A stretch of 64,000 nucleotides of DNA, taken from contig NZ_CP108776.1 in assembly GCF_045207785.1 (NCBI RefSeq), forward strand, positions 5,704,001 to 5,768,000, in the 5' to 3' direction. Position numbers and translations under genes: made by a program. The stretch is from Embleya sp045207785. GTDB taxonomy: Bacteria > Actinomycetota > Actinomycetes > Streptomycetales > Streptomycetaceae. The notes under the pieces were generated by a model, which did no database searches, was not told where the DNA came from, and saw only the letters and a program-made list of their open reading frames with translations. Of this stretch, positions 44,211 through 52,267 are shown piece by piece (the stretch's first letter is position 1; each line of letters opens with the position of its first letter).

Positions 44211-44621
44211 TCAGCGGGCGTCGATGCGCTTGACGGGTTGGCCGGTGAGCTTGGCGATCACCTCGAAGTCGCGGTCCGCGTGGAGCAGCACAAGGTTGTG
44301 TCGGGCCGCCGTGATCGCGGCCACGAGATCCACGACGCTTGCGCATTCGTGTTGCGACTTCTCCCAGAGGCGGTGCTGTAGCGCTGCAGCTTCGGTCCAT
44401 ACGGATTCCGGCACGTGGAAGTAGGGCAGCATGTCGTTCGTGAGCGTGTCGAGCGCTTCGTACGCTGCCTGTGGACCCACACCACGCAGAAACTCGAGCC
44501 GGATCGGCTCGCACAGGCCGACCCGTCCGGCCGCGAACGGCTCATGCCATGCTTCGCTGGTCTGCCTGCGGAAGAACCGTACGAGCGCCGAGGTGTCCGC
44601 GAGGTAGAGATCCTGGGTCAC
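44211..44621 (-). CDS. vapC: PIN-domain toxin (VapC-like)
   Basis: Predicted ribonuclease toxin of 136 residues. The acidic PIN residues are visible: ADTSAL near the N-terminus, a glutamate in IRLEFLRG, the aspartate in CASVVDLVAA and the HADRDFE pair. It should cut RNA when free and be neutralised by the upstream partner. The start overlaps the antitoxin stop by 4 nt. There is no sign of damage. It is close to a VapBC type common in actinobacteria. Confidence 0.9.
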   Translation of the reverse strand: MTQDLYLADTSALVRFFRRQTSEAWHEPFAAGRVGLCEPIRLEFLRGVGPQAAYEALDTLTNDMLPYFHVPESVWTEAAALQHRLWEKSQHECASVVDLVAAITAARHNLVLLHADRDFEVIAKLTGQPVKRIDAR

Positions 44622-44854
44622 CGCGAGTCCTGCGGGGGCTCGTACTCCTCGGGCAATCCGAGCACTTCCATGTTCAGAGCACCCTCTGCGACCAGCTCTC
44701 TTATCCGGTCGATGGCTACCGTTCGACGCTCGATCTCGGCGGCGGCGATCCGTCGTAGGGCTGTGTTGATCGTGTCGCGCGTCGTCGTGGTGCCCAGCAT
44801 CCGAGCGACTATGCCCAACGCTTCGTCGTCGACGTCGATCAATGTCTCGGACAT
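44618..44854 (-). CDS. vapB: VapB-like antitoxin with ribbon-helix-helix N-terminus
   Basis: A 78-residue protein. The N-terminal part SETLIDVDDEALGIVARMLG with TTTTRDTINTALRRIAAAEI reads as a VapB-type DNA-binding and dimerisation domain. The acidic tail LPEEYEPPQDSR probably wraps the toxin. It precedes vapC and overlaps it by 4 nt (ATGA). The 168-bp gap upstream should hold the autoregulated promoter. Confidence 0.87.
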   Translation of the reverse strand: MSETLIDVDDEALGIVARMLGTTTTRDTINTALRRIAAAEIERRTVAIDRIRELVAEGALNMEVLGLPEEYEPPQDSR

Positions 44855-45022
44855 GGTGGCTCCTCAGGTGGATTCCGCCGCTGAAGAGAGCATATTCCCA
44901 CCTTTCGGAGCCCTACCGTTGAGCTGAACGGCCCAGTTCCCGTGTATGCCCTCTGACCAGTGCGAAGTCACCTTTGGGCGTCCTTTTGGTTCACCCGAAG
45001 GAGCGAGTCTCGTCCACCGATC

Positions 45023-45838
45023 TCAGTGCGGTGCCGCGTCCATGTCCGGCAAGGGGTACGGGAACTTGGCGCTTACCGCGCCGTCGACCGTGAGGATTTG
45101 GCCGCTGATGTAGCGGGCCAGGTCGCCGGTGAGGAAGAGCAGGGGGCCGGCGATGTCGGCGGGGAGGGCCACGTCGTTCAACGGGGCGTTGGCGGCGTTG
45201 GCGTTGCGGCCGGGTTCGCCGAGGTAGGCCGAGACGCGTGGGGTCCACACGACGCCGGGGGCCACCGCGTTGACCCGTACGCCGCTCGGGCCCAGTTCCA
45301 CCGCGGCCGAGCGGACCAGCGAGATCAGGCCCGCCTTGGCCGCGCCGTAGGCCGCGTGCATCGGGGCGCCGGTCAGGCCGGAGACCGAGGCGACGAAGGT
45401 GATCGCGCCGCCGCCGCGCGCGGCCATGTGCGCGCCGCCGAGCTGGAGGGCGAGCAGGGCGTGTCGCAGCACGATGTCCTGGTGCCAGGTCCAGTCCTCG
45501 TCGGTGGTCGAGAGCAGGTCGGCGTACTTGCTCATGCCGATGATGTCCACCACGGCGTGCGCCCGGCCGAGTTTGTCCTCGACGTCGGACCACAGCCGCG
45601 TCACGTCCGCGCGCGAGGTCGCGTCGCCGGACCACGCGATGCCGTCGACCTCCTTGGCGATGTCCCGTGCGAGGTCCGGTTCGCGGTCCACCGCGAACAC
45701 CCGGGCGCCGGCCTGGGCGAGGGCGTGGGTGGCCTGGCGGCCGATGCCCTGGCCCGCGCCGAGGACGACCACGCTGCGGCCGTCGAGTCGCAGGCGGGTG
45801 GGGTAGTCGGGGACCTCGGAGTCGTCGGTTCGGGTCAT
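45023..45838 (-). CDS. short-chain dehydrogenase/reductase
   Basis: NAD(P)-dependent oxidoreductase of 271 residues from ATG 45838; the longer frame adds 12 residues that would cover the operator-like repeats. The cofactor loop is VVVLGAGQGIGRQATHALAQ. The catalytic residues are Ser in VASVSGLTG and Tyr/Lys in YGAAKAG. The ending ISGQILTVDGA is standard. Divergence from the catabolic genes at 45984 onward and shared sites suggest it oxidises a hydroxy intermediate of the same pathway. The substrate is inferred. Confidence 0.9.
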   Translation of the reverse strand: MTRTDDSEVPDYPTRLRLDGRSVVVLGAGQGIGRQATHALAQAGARVFAVDREPDLARDIAKEVDGIAWSGDATSRADVTRLWSDVEDKLGRAHAVVDIIGMSKYADLLSTTDEDWTWHQDIVLRHALLALQLGGAHMAARGGGAITFVASVSGLTGAPMHAAYGAAKAGLISLVRSAAVELGPSGVRVNAVAPGVVWTPRVSAYLGEPGRNANAANAPLNDVALPADIAGPLLFLTGDLARYISGQILTVDGAVSAKFPYPLPDMDAAPH

Positions 45839-45860
45839 GGCGCCGACGCTAGGCAGGACC

Positions 45861-45924
45861 TGACGCACTGTCAATCGTTGTTCGGGGCGGATGGGTCAGC
45901 CGAACTGACGGACTGTCAATCGTT
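45861..45924. promoter_or_regulatory. two 19-bp direct repeats with TGAC-N5-GTCA cores
   Basis: TGACGCACTGTCAATCGTT (45861-45879) and TGACGGACTGTCAATCGTT (45906-45924) differ at one base and start 45 bp apart. Each contains the inverted repeat TGAC-N5-GTCA. They lie between the divergent SDR (start 45838) and PPOX (start 45984) genes and are very likely operator sites of one dimeric regulator. Related sites occur at 53313 and 54791. Confidence 0.75.
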
Positions 45925-45983
45925 CTCCCGGCGTGGCAATGTTTGACCCAGGCAATCAAAATTTCGGCGTTAGGGAGTCCGTC

Positions 45984-46478
45984 ATGGGCGAGCACATGGG
46001 ACATGGCGTCAAGCAGCGCGACCGGGTCCGGATGACCGAGGAGGAGGTCGCCGCGTTCCTCGCCGAGCGGCACTCGATGACGATGTCGACGCTCGCTGCC
46101 GACGGCAGCATCCACTCGGTCGGCATGTGGTACGGGTTCCTGGAGGGCGAGATCGGCCTGGAGAGCAAGGCCCGCGCGCAGAAGGTGCTCAACGTGCGCC
46201 GCAACCCGACCATCACGTGCCTGGTCGAGGCGGGCGACTACTACGAGGAGCTGCGCGGCGTGTCCATCGTCGGCCAGGCCGAGGTGGTCGAGGAGCCGGA
46301 GCGGATCTGGGAGCTGGGGGTGAGCGTGTTCAGCCGCTACGCCGCGCCGTACATCGAGGAGATGCGCCCGGCCGTCGAGATGATGCTGAACAAGCGTGTG
46401 GTGATCAAGGTCGTCCCCGACCGCATCGTGTCGTGGGACCACCGCAAGCTCGGTCTGCCCTCCACGCGCCCCAGTTGA
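45984..46478 (+). CDS. pyridoxamine-phosphate-oxidase-fold (PPOX) family protein
   Basis: A 164-residue split-beta-barrel protein of the flavin or F420-binding PPOX group. ATG 45984 has GGGAG 7 nt upstream. The core reads MTEEEVAAFLAERHSMTMST, VGMWYGFLEGEIGLESKARA and KVLNVRRNPTITCLVEAGDY, the strand order typical of the family. Such proteins often reduce or hold a flavin or F420 cofactor. It leads the acyl-CoA dehydrogenase genes and shares the 45861-45924 sites with the SDR gene. Its exact reaction is unknown. Confidence 0.8.
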   Translation: MGEHMGHGVKQRDRVRMTEEEVAAFLAERHSMTMSTLAADGSIHSVGMWYGFLEGEIGLESKARAQKVLNVRRNPTITCLVEAGDYYEELRGVSIVGQAEVVEEPERIWELGVSVFSRYAAPYIEEMRPAVEMMLNKRVVIKVVPDRIVSWDHRKLGLPSTRPS

Positions 46479-46542
46479 CCGGCGCGTACCCGTTGGCCGG
46501 TGGATCTGGCGACGCCGGATCCAGTCAGGTAGCCTGTCCGCT

Positions 46543-46561
46543 TACTTGATCGAGACAAGTA
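46543..46561 (+). promoter_or_regulatory. inverted repeat TACTTG-N7-CAAGTA before the fused acyl-CoA dehydrogenase
   Basis: Perfect 6-bp arms (46543-46548 and 46556-46561) around 7 nt lie 18 nt before the GTG start. They differ from the TGAC-type sites, so either a second regulator binds here or this is a downstream repression site. Confidence 0.5.
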
Positions 46562-46579
46562 TTGGTGAGGGAGTACACA

Positions 46580-48808
46580 GTGCCGATCGGATTCGCCCCA
46601 GAGCATCAGGCGTTCGCGGAATCGGTCGCCGGTTTCGTCGCTCGCCACGCCTCGATCGAGGACACCCGCCGGGCCGTCGACGACCTGTCCGCCGGCGCGC
46701 CCCCCGCGTGCTGGGACGCCCTGGTCGGCCAGGGCCTGACGGCCGTACACCTGCCGGAGGAGCACGGCGGCGCCGGCGCGGGCGTGCTCGAACTGGCCGT
46801 CGCCCTGGAGGAGGCGGGCCGCGGCCTGCTGCCCGGCCCGTACCTGCCGACCGTGCTGATGAGCGCGATCCTGGACCGGTACGCGGGCGTCGACGCCGGC
46901 AAGGTGCTGCTGCCGCTGTTCGCCGAGGGAGCCACCGGCGCGGTCGCCGTCGCGCCGAGCCTGACGGCCCATCAGACCCAGGTCGGCTGGGAGATCAACG
47001 GCGTCGTCGAGCCGGTCCTGGGCGCCGTCGGCGCGAAGTACCTGCTGCTCGGCGCGAACACCGACACCAACCCCGGCCGTGACGAGCAGATCTGGTTCGT
47101 GGTCAAGCCCGGCACCAAGCGCACCATCGAGGTCGACCCGCTCGACCCGGTCGACCTGGCCCGCGGCGTCGCCCGGGTCACCGCGCGCGGCCTGGAGATC
47201 ACCGCGTCCCAGGTGCTCACCGGCATCACCACGGCGCGCGTGCGCGAGCTGGCCGCGATCCTGGCCGCCGCCGAGGCGGTCGGCGTGGCCCGCTGGTGCT
47301 TCGATACCGCGCTCGCCTACGTCAAGATCCGCGAGCAGTTCGGCGTCGCCGTCGGCTCGTTCCAGGCGATCAAGCACAAGGCGGCGAACCTCTTCACCCG
47401 GATCCAGCTGGCCACCGCGGCCGCGTGGGACGGCGCCCGCGCCGCCGACGACACCGCCGAGGACGCCGCCGAGCAACTGCGCCTGGCCGCCGCCGAGTCC
47501 GCCGTGGTGTGCCTGCCGCTGGCCCGCGAGATCGCGCTGGACTGCATCACGATGCTCGGCGGCATCGGCTTCACGTGGGAACACGACATCCACTTCTACT
47601 GGCGTCGCGCGGTCTTCCTCGCCCAGTGGCTCGGCCCCTCGGGGGAGTGGACCGCGCGGCTGGGCCGGGCCGCCCTGGAGAGCATCGGCGGCGGCCCGAC
47701 CCGCCGCTTCGACCTCGAACTCGACGAGGGCGACATCGCGAACTTCCGGGCCGAGGTGGCCGCGAACCTCGCCGCGGCCCGCGACCTCGAGGAGCCCGCC
47801 CGCCGGCAGCGCCTGGCCGAGTTCGGATATGTGTCGCCGCACTACCCCAAGCCCTACGGGATCGCCGCCACCCCGGCCCAACAGGTGGTCGTCCAACAGG
47901 AGTTCGCCCGGATCGGACTGACCCAGCCGAGCACCGTCATCGGCGAGTTCGCGCTGCCGACGATCATGTCGCACGGCACCGACGCGCAACGCGACGCGTA
48001 CGTCCCGGCCGCGCTCCGCGGCGACATCATCTGGTGCCAGCTCTTCAGCGAACCCGGTGCCGGCTCCGACCTCGCGTCGCTGACCACCCGCGCGACCAGG
48101 GTCGAGGGCGGCTGGCGGCTCAACGGCCAGAAGGTGTGGAACTCCAAGGCGCACGAGGCGCAGTTCGGCATCTGCCTGGCCCGCACCGACCAGGACGCGC
48201 CCAAGCACAAGGGCATCACGTACTTCATCGTGGACATGTCCACGCCCGGTATCGACGTGCGCCCGCTCAAGCAGTCCAACGGCCAGTCGGAGTTCAACGA
48301 GGTCTACCTCGACGACGTGTTCGTGGCCGACGACCAGGTCGTCGGCGACGTCAACGCCGGGTGGCGGATCGCCCGCACCACGCTCGCCAACGAGCGGGTG
48401 ATGATCGCGGGCGGGCCCGGCATGCAGGCGTTCGGCAAGCTGCTCGCCGACCTCGGCGAGACCGGCGCCGCGTGGGCGGACACCGCGCTCGCGAGCAGCC
48501 TGGGCGGCTTCGCGGCGGAGAACTTCGCGCTGCGCGCGCTGACCCTGCGCTCGACCCTGCAGCAGTTGTCCGGGCTCAACCCCGGCGCCGCCTCCAGCGT
48601 GCTCAAGCTCGCGGTCACCGAACACCAGCGGGCGGTCGTCACCGCGCGGCTGGACCGGATCGGCGCGGGCGGTACGCACAACGACGCTCTCGGCGGCGAA
48701 CTGCTCACCGCCTACCTCTCCCTCCCATCGGTCCTGCTCGGCGGCGGTACCCGGGAGATCCAGCTCAACGTCGTCGCCGAACGCATCCTGGGCCTGCCCA
48801 GGGGCTGA
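46580..48808 (+). CDS. fused double acyl-CoA dehydrogenase (FadE34-like)
   Basis: A 742-residue flavoprotein with two acyl-CoA dehydrogenase units in one chain. The N-terminal unit (residues 1-370) includes FDTALAYVKIREQFGVAVGS and the ITMLGGIGFTWEHDIHFYWR block. The C-terminal unit (from about 390) includes WCQLFSEPGAGSDLASLTTR, LNGQKVWNSKAHEA and a terminal GGGTREIQLNVVAERILGLP. Such fusions replace the alpha2beta2 enzymes that act on sterol side-chain CoA esters, as with mycobacterial FadE34. GTG 46580 has GAGGGAG 6 nt upstream. It oxidises a bulky acyl-CoA to the enoyl-CoA with FAD; substrate by analogy. Confidence 0.88.
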   Translation: MPIGFAPEHQAFAESVAGFVARHASIEDTRRAVDDLSAGAPPACWDALVGQGLTAVHLPEEHGGAGAGVLELAVALEEAGRGLLPGPYLPTVLMSAILDRYAGVDAGKVLLPLFAEGATGAVAVAPSLTAHQTQVGWEINGVVEPVLGAVGAKYLLLGANTDTNPGRDEQIWFVVKPGTKRTIEVDPLDPVDLARGVARVTARGLEITASQVLTGITTARVRELAAILAAAEAVGVARWCFDTALAYVKIREQFGVAVGSFQAIKHKAANLFTRIQLATAAAWDGARAADDTAEDAAEQLRLAAAESAVVCLPLAREIALDCITMLGGIGFTWEHDIHFYWRRAVFLAQWLGPSGEWTARLGRAALESIGGGPTRRFDLELDEGDIANFRAEVAANLAAARDLEEPARRQRLAEFGYVSPHYPKPYGIAATPAQQVVVQQEFARIGLTQPSTVIGEFALPTIMSHGTDAQRDAYVPAALRGDIIWCQLFSEPGAGSDLASLTTRATRVEGGWRLNGQKVWNSKAHEAQFGICLARTDQDAPKHKGITYFIVDMSTPGIDVRPLKQSNGQSEFNEVYLDDVFVADDQVVGDVNAGWRIARTTLANERVMIAGGPGMQAFGKLLADLGETGAAWADTALASSLGGFAAENFALRALTLRSTLQQLSGLNPGAASSVLKLAVTEHQRAVVTARLDRIGAGGTHNDALGGELLTAYLSLPSVLLGGGTREIQLNVVAERILGLPRG

Positions 48809-48880
48809 CCCGACGTCACTTCGCCTGCGCCACCGCATTTCCCGGCTACCACCGCAGTCCACGGCTATCAGGGAGACCAC

Positions 48881-50071
48881 GTGCACATCGCCTACACACC
48901 CGAGCAGGAGGACCTGCGGCGGGAGCTGCGCGAGTACTTCGCGCGGATCATGACGCCCGAGATCCGGGCCGAGCAGGCCGCGGGCGAGACCAGCCTGATG
49001 GGCAAGGAGGGCGCGTACTGCCGCGTCGTCAAGCGGATGGGTGAGGACGGCTGGCTGGGCATCGGCTGGCCCAAGGAGTACGGCGGCCAGGACCGCTCGA
49101 TGCTGGAGCAGTTGATCTTCACCGACGAGGCCACCCTCGCCGGCGCGGCCGTACCGTTCCTGACCATCAACACCGTCGGCCCGACGCTGATGGAGTACGG
49201 CACGCAGGAGCAGCGCGACTTCTTCCTGCCGAAGATCCTCGCCGGCGACATGCACTTCTCGATCGGCTACTCGGAGCCCGGCGCCGGTACCGACCTGGCC
49301 GCCTTGACCACCAAGGCGGTTCGGGACGGCGACGACTGGATCATCAACGGCCAGAAGATGTGGACGTCGCTGATCCACGTGGCCGACTACGTGTGGCTCG
49401 CCGCGCGCACCGACCCGGAAGCGCCCCGGCACAAGGGCCTGACGATGTTCCTCGTGCCGACGAACGCCGAGGGCTTCTCCTGGACCCCGATCAAGACCAT
49501 GGGCGGCCAGACCACGTCGCAGACGTTCTACGAGAACGTGCGGGTGCCCGCCTCGGCGATGGTCGGCGAGCTCAACGGCGGCTGGAAGCTGATCACCGGC
49601 CAGCTCAACCGCGAGCGGGTCGCGCTGTGTTCGGCCGCGGCCATCCAGCTCGCGCTGCACGAGACCCGCCGCTGGGCCGAGCGGGCCGTGCTCGCCGACG
49701 GCTCGCGGGTGATCGACCGCGAGCACGTGCAGGCCAACCTCGGCCGCGTGCACGCCAAGGTCGAGTTCCTCAAGCTGGTCAACTGGAAGATCGCCTGGTC
49801 GGTCGACCACGGCACCAAGGTCGGGCCGGCCGACGCGTCGGCGACGAAGATCTTCGGCACCGAATTCGCCACCGAGGCATACCGGTTGCTCATGGAGTGC
49901 ATGGGCGAGGACGCGTACGTCCAGCAGGACTCGCCGGGCGCGGTACTGCGCGGCCGGCTGGAGAAGATGCACCGCACCGCGCTCATCCTCACCTTCGGTG
50001 GCGGCACCAACGAGGTGCAGCGCGACATGATCGCGATGCTGGGCCTGGGCCTGCCGCGACCGCCCCGCTGA
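48881..50071 (+). CDS. acyl-CoA dehydrogenase, alpha-type partner (FadE26-like)
   Basis: A 396-residue FAD enzyme. IGYSEPGAGTDLAALTTKAV, INGQKMWTSLIHVADYVWLA, TMGGQTTSQTFYENVRVPAS and the C-terminal FGGGTNEVQRDMIAMLGLGL are standard acyl-CoA dehydrogenase blocks. Together with the next gene it forms a pair like FadE26-FadE27 (ChsE4-ChsE5), where two different subunits make one active heterotetramer on steroid side-chain CoA esters. The GTG start follows GGGAGACC. The pair sits 72 nt after the fused enzyme. Confidence 0.9.
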   Translation: MHIAYTPEQEDLRRELREYFARIMTPEIRAEQAAGETSLMGKEGAYCRVVKRMGEDGWLGIGWPKEYGGQDRSMLEQLIFTDEATLAGAAVPFLTINTVGPTLMEYGTQEQRDFFLPKILAGDMHFSIGYSEPGAGTDLAALTTKAVRDGDDWIINGQKMWTSLIHVADYVWLAARTDPEAPRHKGLTMFLVPTNAEGFSWTPIKTMGGQTTSQTFYENVRVPASAMVGELNGGWKLITGQLNRERVALCSAAAIQLALHETRRWAERAVLADGSRVIDREHVQANLGRVHAKVEFLKLVNWKIAWSVDHGTKVGPADASATKIFGTEFATEAYRLLMECMGEDAYVQQDSPGAVLRGRLEKMHRTALILTFGGGTNEVQRDMIAMLGLGLPRPPR

Positions 50072-50108
50072 CTGACCCGCCGTCACCACGCTGACAAGGA
50101 CAGGTGAA

Positions 50109-51236
50109 ATGGACTTCGGTTACACGGAAGAACAGCAGGACCTGGTGGGCCTGGCGGGGCAGATCCTCGGCGAGCGGGTCACCCACGAGGCGCTCACCGC
50201 GCTGGACAGGAAGGTCGAGGGCGACGGCGCGCCGCGCCTGGACCGCGACCTGTGGGCGGAGTTGGCCAAGGCCAACCTGCTCGGGATCGGGCTGCCCGAG
50301 GAGTTCGGCGGTTCGGGCTACGGCGTCTTCGAGCAGTGCCTGATCCTGGAGCAGGTCGGACGCACGCTCGCGCCGGTCCCGTTCGGGCCCTCGATCGCGG
50401 TCGCCGCGTCGACCCTGAACCGGCTGGGTACGCAGGAGCAGAAGCAGACCTGGCTGCCCGACGCCATCGCCGGGACGAAGATCCTGACCTACGCGCTCGC
50501 CGAGCCGTTCGGTCGGGACGGTGCCGCGCCGGACACCAAGGCGGTGCAAACGGACGGCACTTGGCGCCTGGACGGGGTCAAGACCGGCGTGCCCGCGGCG
50601 ACCGTCGCGGACCTGCTGCTGGTGTCGGCCCGCATCGAGGCCGGCGCGGGCGTGTTCCTGGTCGACCCGACGGCCGCGGGGGTGCGGATCGAGCCGCAGC
50701 TCACCACCGCCAAGGAGATCGCCGGCCTGGTCACCCTGGAGGGCGTGGTCGGCGTGCCGCTGGGCGGCCCCGACGCGGCGATCGAGCTGCGTGACCGGGC
50801 CACCCTGGCGCTGTGCGCGACCCAGCTCGGGGTGACCGAGAAGGCGATGCGCGAGACCGCGAAGTACGCGAGCGAGCGGATCCAGTTCAAGCGCCCGATC
50901 GGCTCGTTCCAGGCGGTGGGACACCGGCTCGCCGACGCCTACATCGACGTCGAGGGCATTCGGCTGACCACGTGGCAGGCCGCGTGGCAGGAGGCCGAGG
51001 GGCTGGACGCGGCGGAGGCGATCGCGACCGCGAAGTTCTGGGCGGCCGACGGCGGTCACCGTGTCGCGCACGCGGCCGTGCACGTGCACGGCGGGATGGG
51101 CGTGGCGGAGGAGCACTTCATCCACCGCTACTTCAACCACGCCAAGCAGATCGAGCTCTCCCTCGGCGGCGCGACCGAGCAGGCCCTGCGGATCGGCGCG
51201 GGCTTCGCGGCCACGCCGGCGGGCGAGTTCGCCTGA
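50109..51236 (+). CDS. acyl-CoA dehydrogenase, beta-type partner (FadE27-like)
   Basis: A 375-residue paralogue starting DFGYTEEQQDLVGLAGQILG. It keeps the fold (GIGLPEEFGGSGYGVFEQCL, YASERIQFKRPIGSFQAVGH, HVHGGMGVAEEHFIHRYFNH) but is less conserved in the middle, as expected for the non-catalytic subunit of an alpha2beta2 enzyme. It begins 37 nt after the previous stop and ends just before a hairpin. Assignment as partner is from pairing and similarity by memory. Confidence 0.88.
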   Translation: MDFGYTEEQQDLVGLAGQILGERVTHEALTALDRKVEGDGAPRLDRDLWAELAKANLLGIGLPEEFGGSGYGVFEQCLILEQVGRTLAPVPFGPSIAVAASTLNRLGTQEQKQTWLPDAIAGTKILTYALAEPFGRDGAAPDTKAVQTDGTWRLDGVKTGVPAATVADLLLVSARIEAGAGVFLVDPTAAGVRIEPQLTTAKEIAGLVTLEGVVGVPLGGPDAAIELRDRATLALCATQLGVTEKAMRETAKYASERIQFKRPIGSFQAVGHRLADAYIDVEGIRLTTWQAAWQEAEGLDAAEAIATAKFWAADGGHRVAHAAVHVHGGMGVAEEHFIHRYFNHAKQIELSLGGATEQALRIGAGFAATPAGEFA

Positions 51237-51238
51237 TC

Positions 51239-51265
51239 GGGCTCGGGGTTCTCGGACCCGAGCCC
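51239..51265 (+). terminator. hairpin after the acyl-CoA dehydrogenase pair
   Basis: GGGCTCGGG and CCCGAGCCC (51239-51247 and 51257-51265) form a 9-bp perfect stem with a 9-nt loop, two bases past the stop. It may end most transcripts or attenuate into the crotonase gene. Confidence 0.6.
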
Positions 51266-51290
51266 CGACCTTGCATGGTGCAGGCGCACT

Positions 51291-51353
51291 CCCGTGATGC
51301 CTGCGATTTCTGCGATGCCCGCAATTTCCGTGCTTCCCGTGCTTCCCGTGATT
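51291..51353 (+). repeat. seven imperfect 9-bp repeats before the crotonase gene
   Basis: Units such as CCCGTGATG, CCTGCGATT, TCCGTGCTT and CCCGTGATT follow each other with period 9, ending 16 nt before the ATG at 51370. They occupy the place of the 5' leader and ribosome binding site (TGGAGACG follows). Copy-number changes could tune spacing or expression. Confidence 0.7.
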
Positions 51354-51369
51354 CCTGGAGACGAAGAAC

Positions 51370-52176
51370 ATGAGCGAACCCCACGCCCTCGTCGAGCGGG
51401 ACGGCCACGTCCTGATCGTCACGATGAACCGCCCGGAGGCCCGTAACGCGGTCACCGGCGAGATGATCGAGATCCTCGAAGCCGCCTGGGACGAGGTCAA
51501 CGAAAACCCGGACATCCGGGTCGCCATCCTCACCGGCGCCGGCGGCGCGTTCTGCGCGGGCGCCGACCTCAAGGCGATGAGCAAGCGCGCCCCGGGCGAC
51601 GCGTTCAAGGGCAGCGGCGACGGCAGCAAGCCCGCGATGGACATGTCCGTCATGAAGTGGTGCCTCAAGGGCTTCACCCTCACCAAGCCCCTGATCGCCG
51701 CCATCGAGGGCCCCGCCATCGCGGGCGGTACCGAGATCCTCCAGGCCACCGACATCCGGGTCGCCGGCGAATCGGCCCGGTTCGGCGTTTCGGAGGTGCG
51801 TTGGGGCCTGTTCCCGCTCGGCGGCTCCGCTGTGCGCCTGCGCCGACAGATTCCGTACACTGTCGCCGCCGACCTGCTGCTGACGGGCCGCCACATCAAG
51901 GCGCCCGAAGCAAAGGAGCTCGGCCTGATCGGTCATCTCGTACCGGACGGAAGCGCGCTGGAGAAGGCGAAGGAGATCGCCCACCAGATCGCCGCCAACG
52001 GTCCGATCGCCGTTCAGGCGGTACTGCGCGTTCTGCGTGAAACCGACCAGTTGACCGAGGAAGATGCGTTCAAGCTGGAATCGCAGATCGGAATGCGGGT
52101 ATTCATGAGCGCCGACGCGAAGATCGGCCCGCGAGCCTTCGCGGAGAAGAAGACCCCGGAGTTCAAGGGCACCTGA
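51370..52176 (+). CDS. enoyl-CoA hydratase/isomerase family (EchA19-like)
   Basis: A 268-residue crotonase-fold enzyme predicted to hydrate the enoyl-CoA made by the acyl-CoA dehydrogenases. The oxyanion-hole regions AILTGAGGAFCAGADLKAMS and AIEGPAIAGGTEILQATDIR are intact, and the catalytic helix region SEVRWGLFPLGGSAVRLRRQ holds the expected acidic/Gly pattern. It resembles mycobacterial EchA19 of the sterol side-chain pathway. The TGGAG before the ATG is a good ribosome binding site. A hairpin 30 nt downstream separates it from the convergent kinase. Confidence 0.9.
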   Translation: MSEPHALVERDGHVLIVTMNRPEARNAVTGEMIEILEAAWDEVNENPDIRVAILTGAGGAFCAGADLKAMSKRAPGDAFKGSGDGSKPAMDMSVMKWCLKGFTLTKPLIAAIEGPAIAGGTEILQATDIRVAGESARFGVSEVRWGLFPLGGSAVRLRRQIPYTVAADLLLTGRHIKAPEAKELGLIGHLVPDGSALEKAKEIAHQIAANGPIAVQAVLRVLRETDQLTEEDAFKLESQIGMRVFMSADAKIGPRAFAEKKTPEFKGT

Positions 52177-52205
52177 TGTGCCATCGGAAGACTTCGGCTT
52201 GAAAC

Positions 52206-52245
52206 GGGCCCGCCGGGTCAGGGACGGCAATCCCCCGGCGGGTCC
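52206..52245. terminator. bidirectional hairpin after the crotonase gene
   Basis: GGGCCCGCCGGG (52206-52217) pairs with CCCGGCGGGTCC (52234-52245), 12 bp with one G-T wobble, between convergent genes. It is followed by TCTCATGTTC on the forward strand. Confidence 0.75.
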
Positions 52246-52267
52246 TCTCATGTTCACGCCCGAGCGG

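Noticed and set aside
46337..50089. 1250-aa reverse ORF opposite the acyl-CoA dehydrogenases
   Set aside because: Shadow of three well-supported genes on the forward strand, with Gly/Arg/Gln-rich composition typical of antisense frames.
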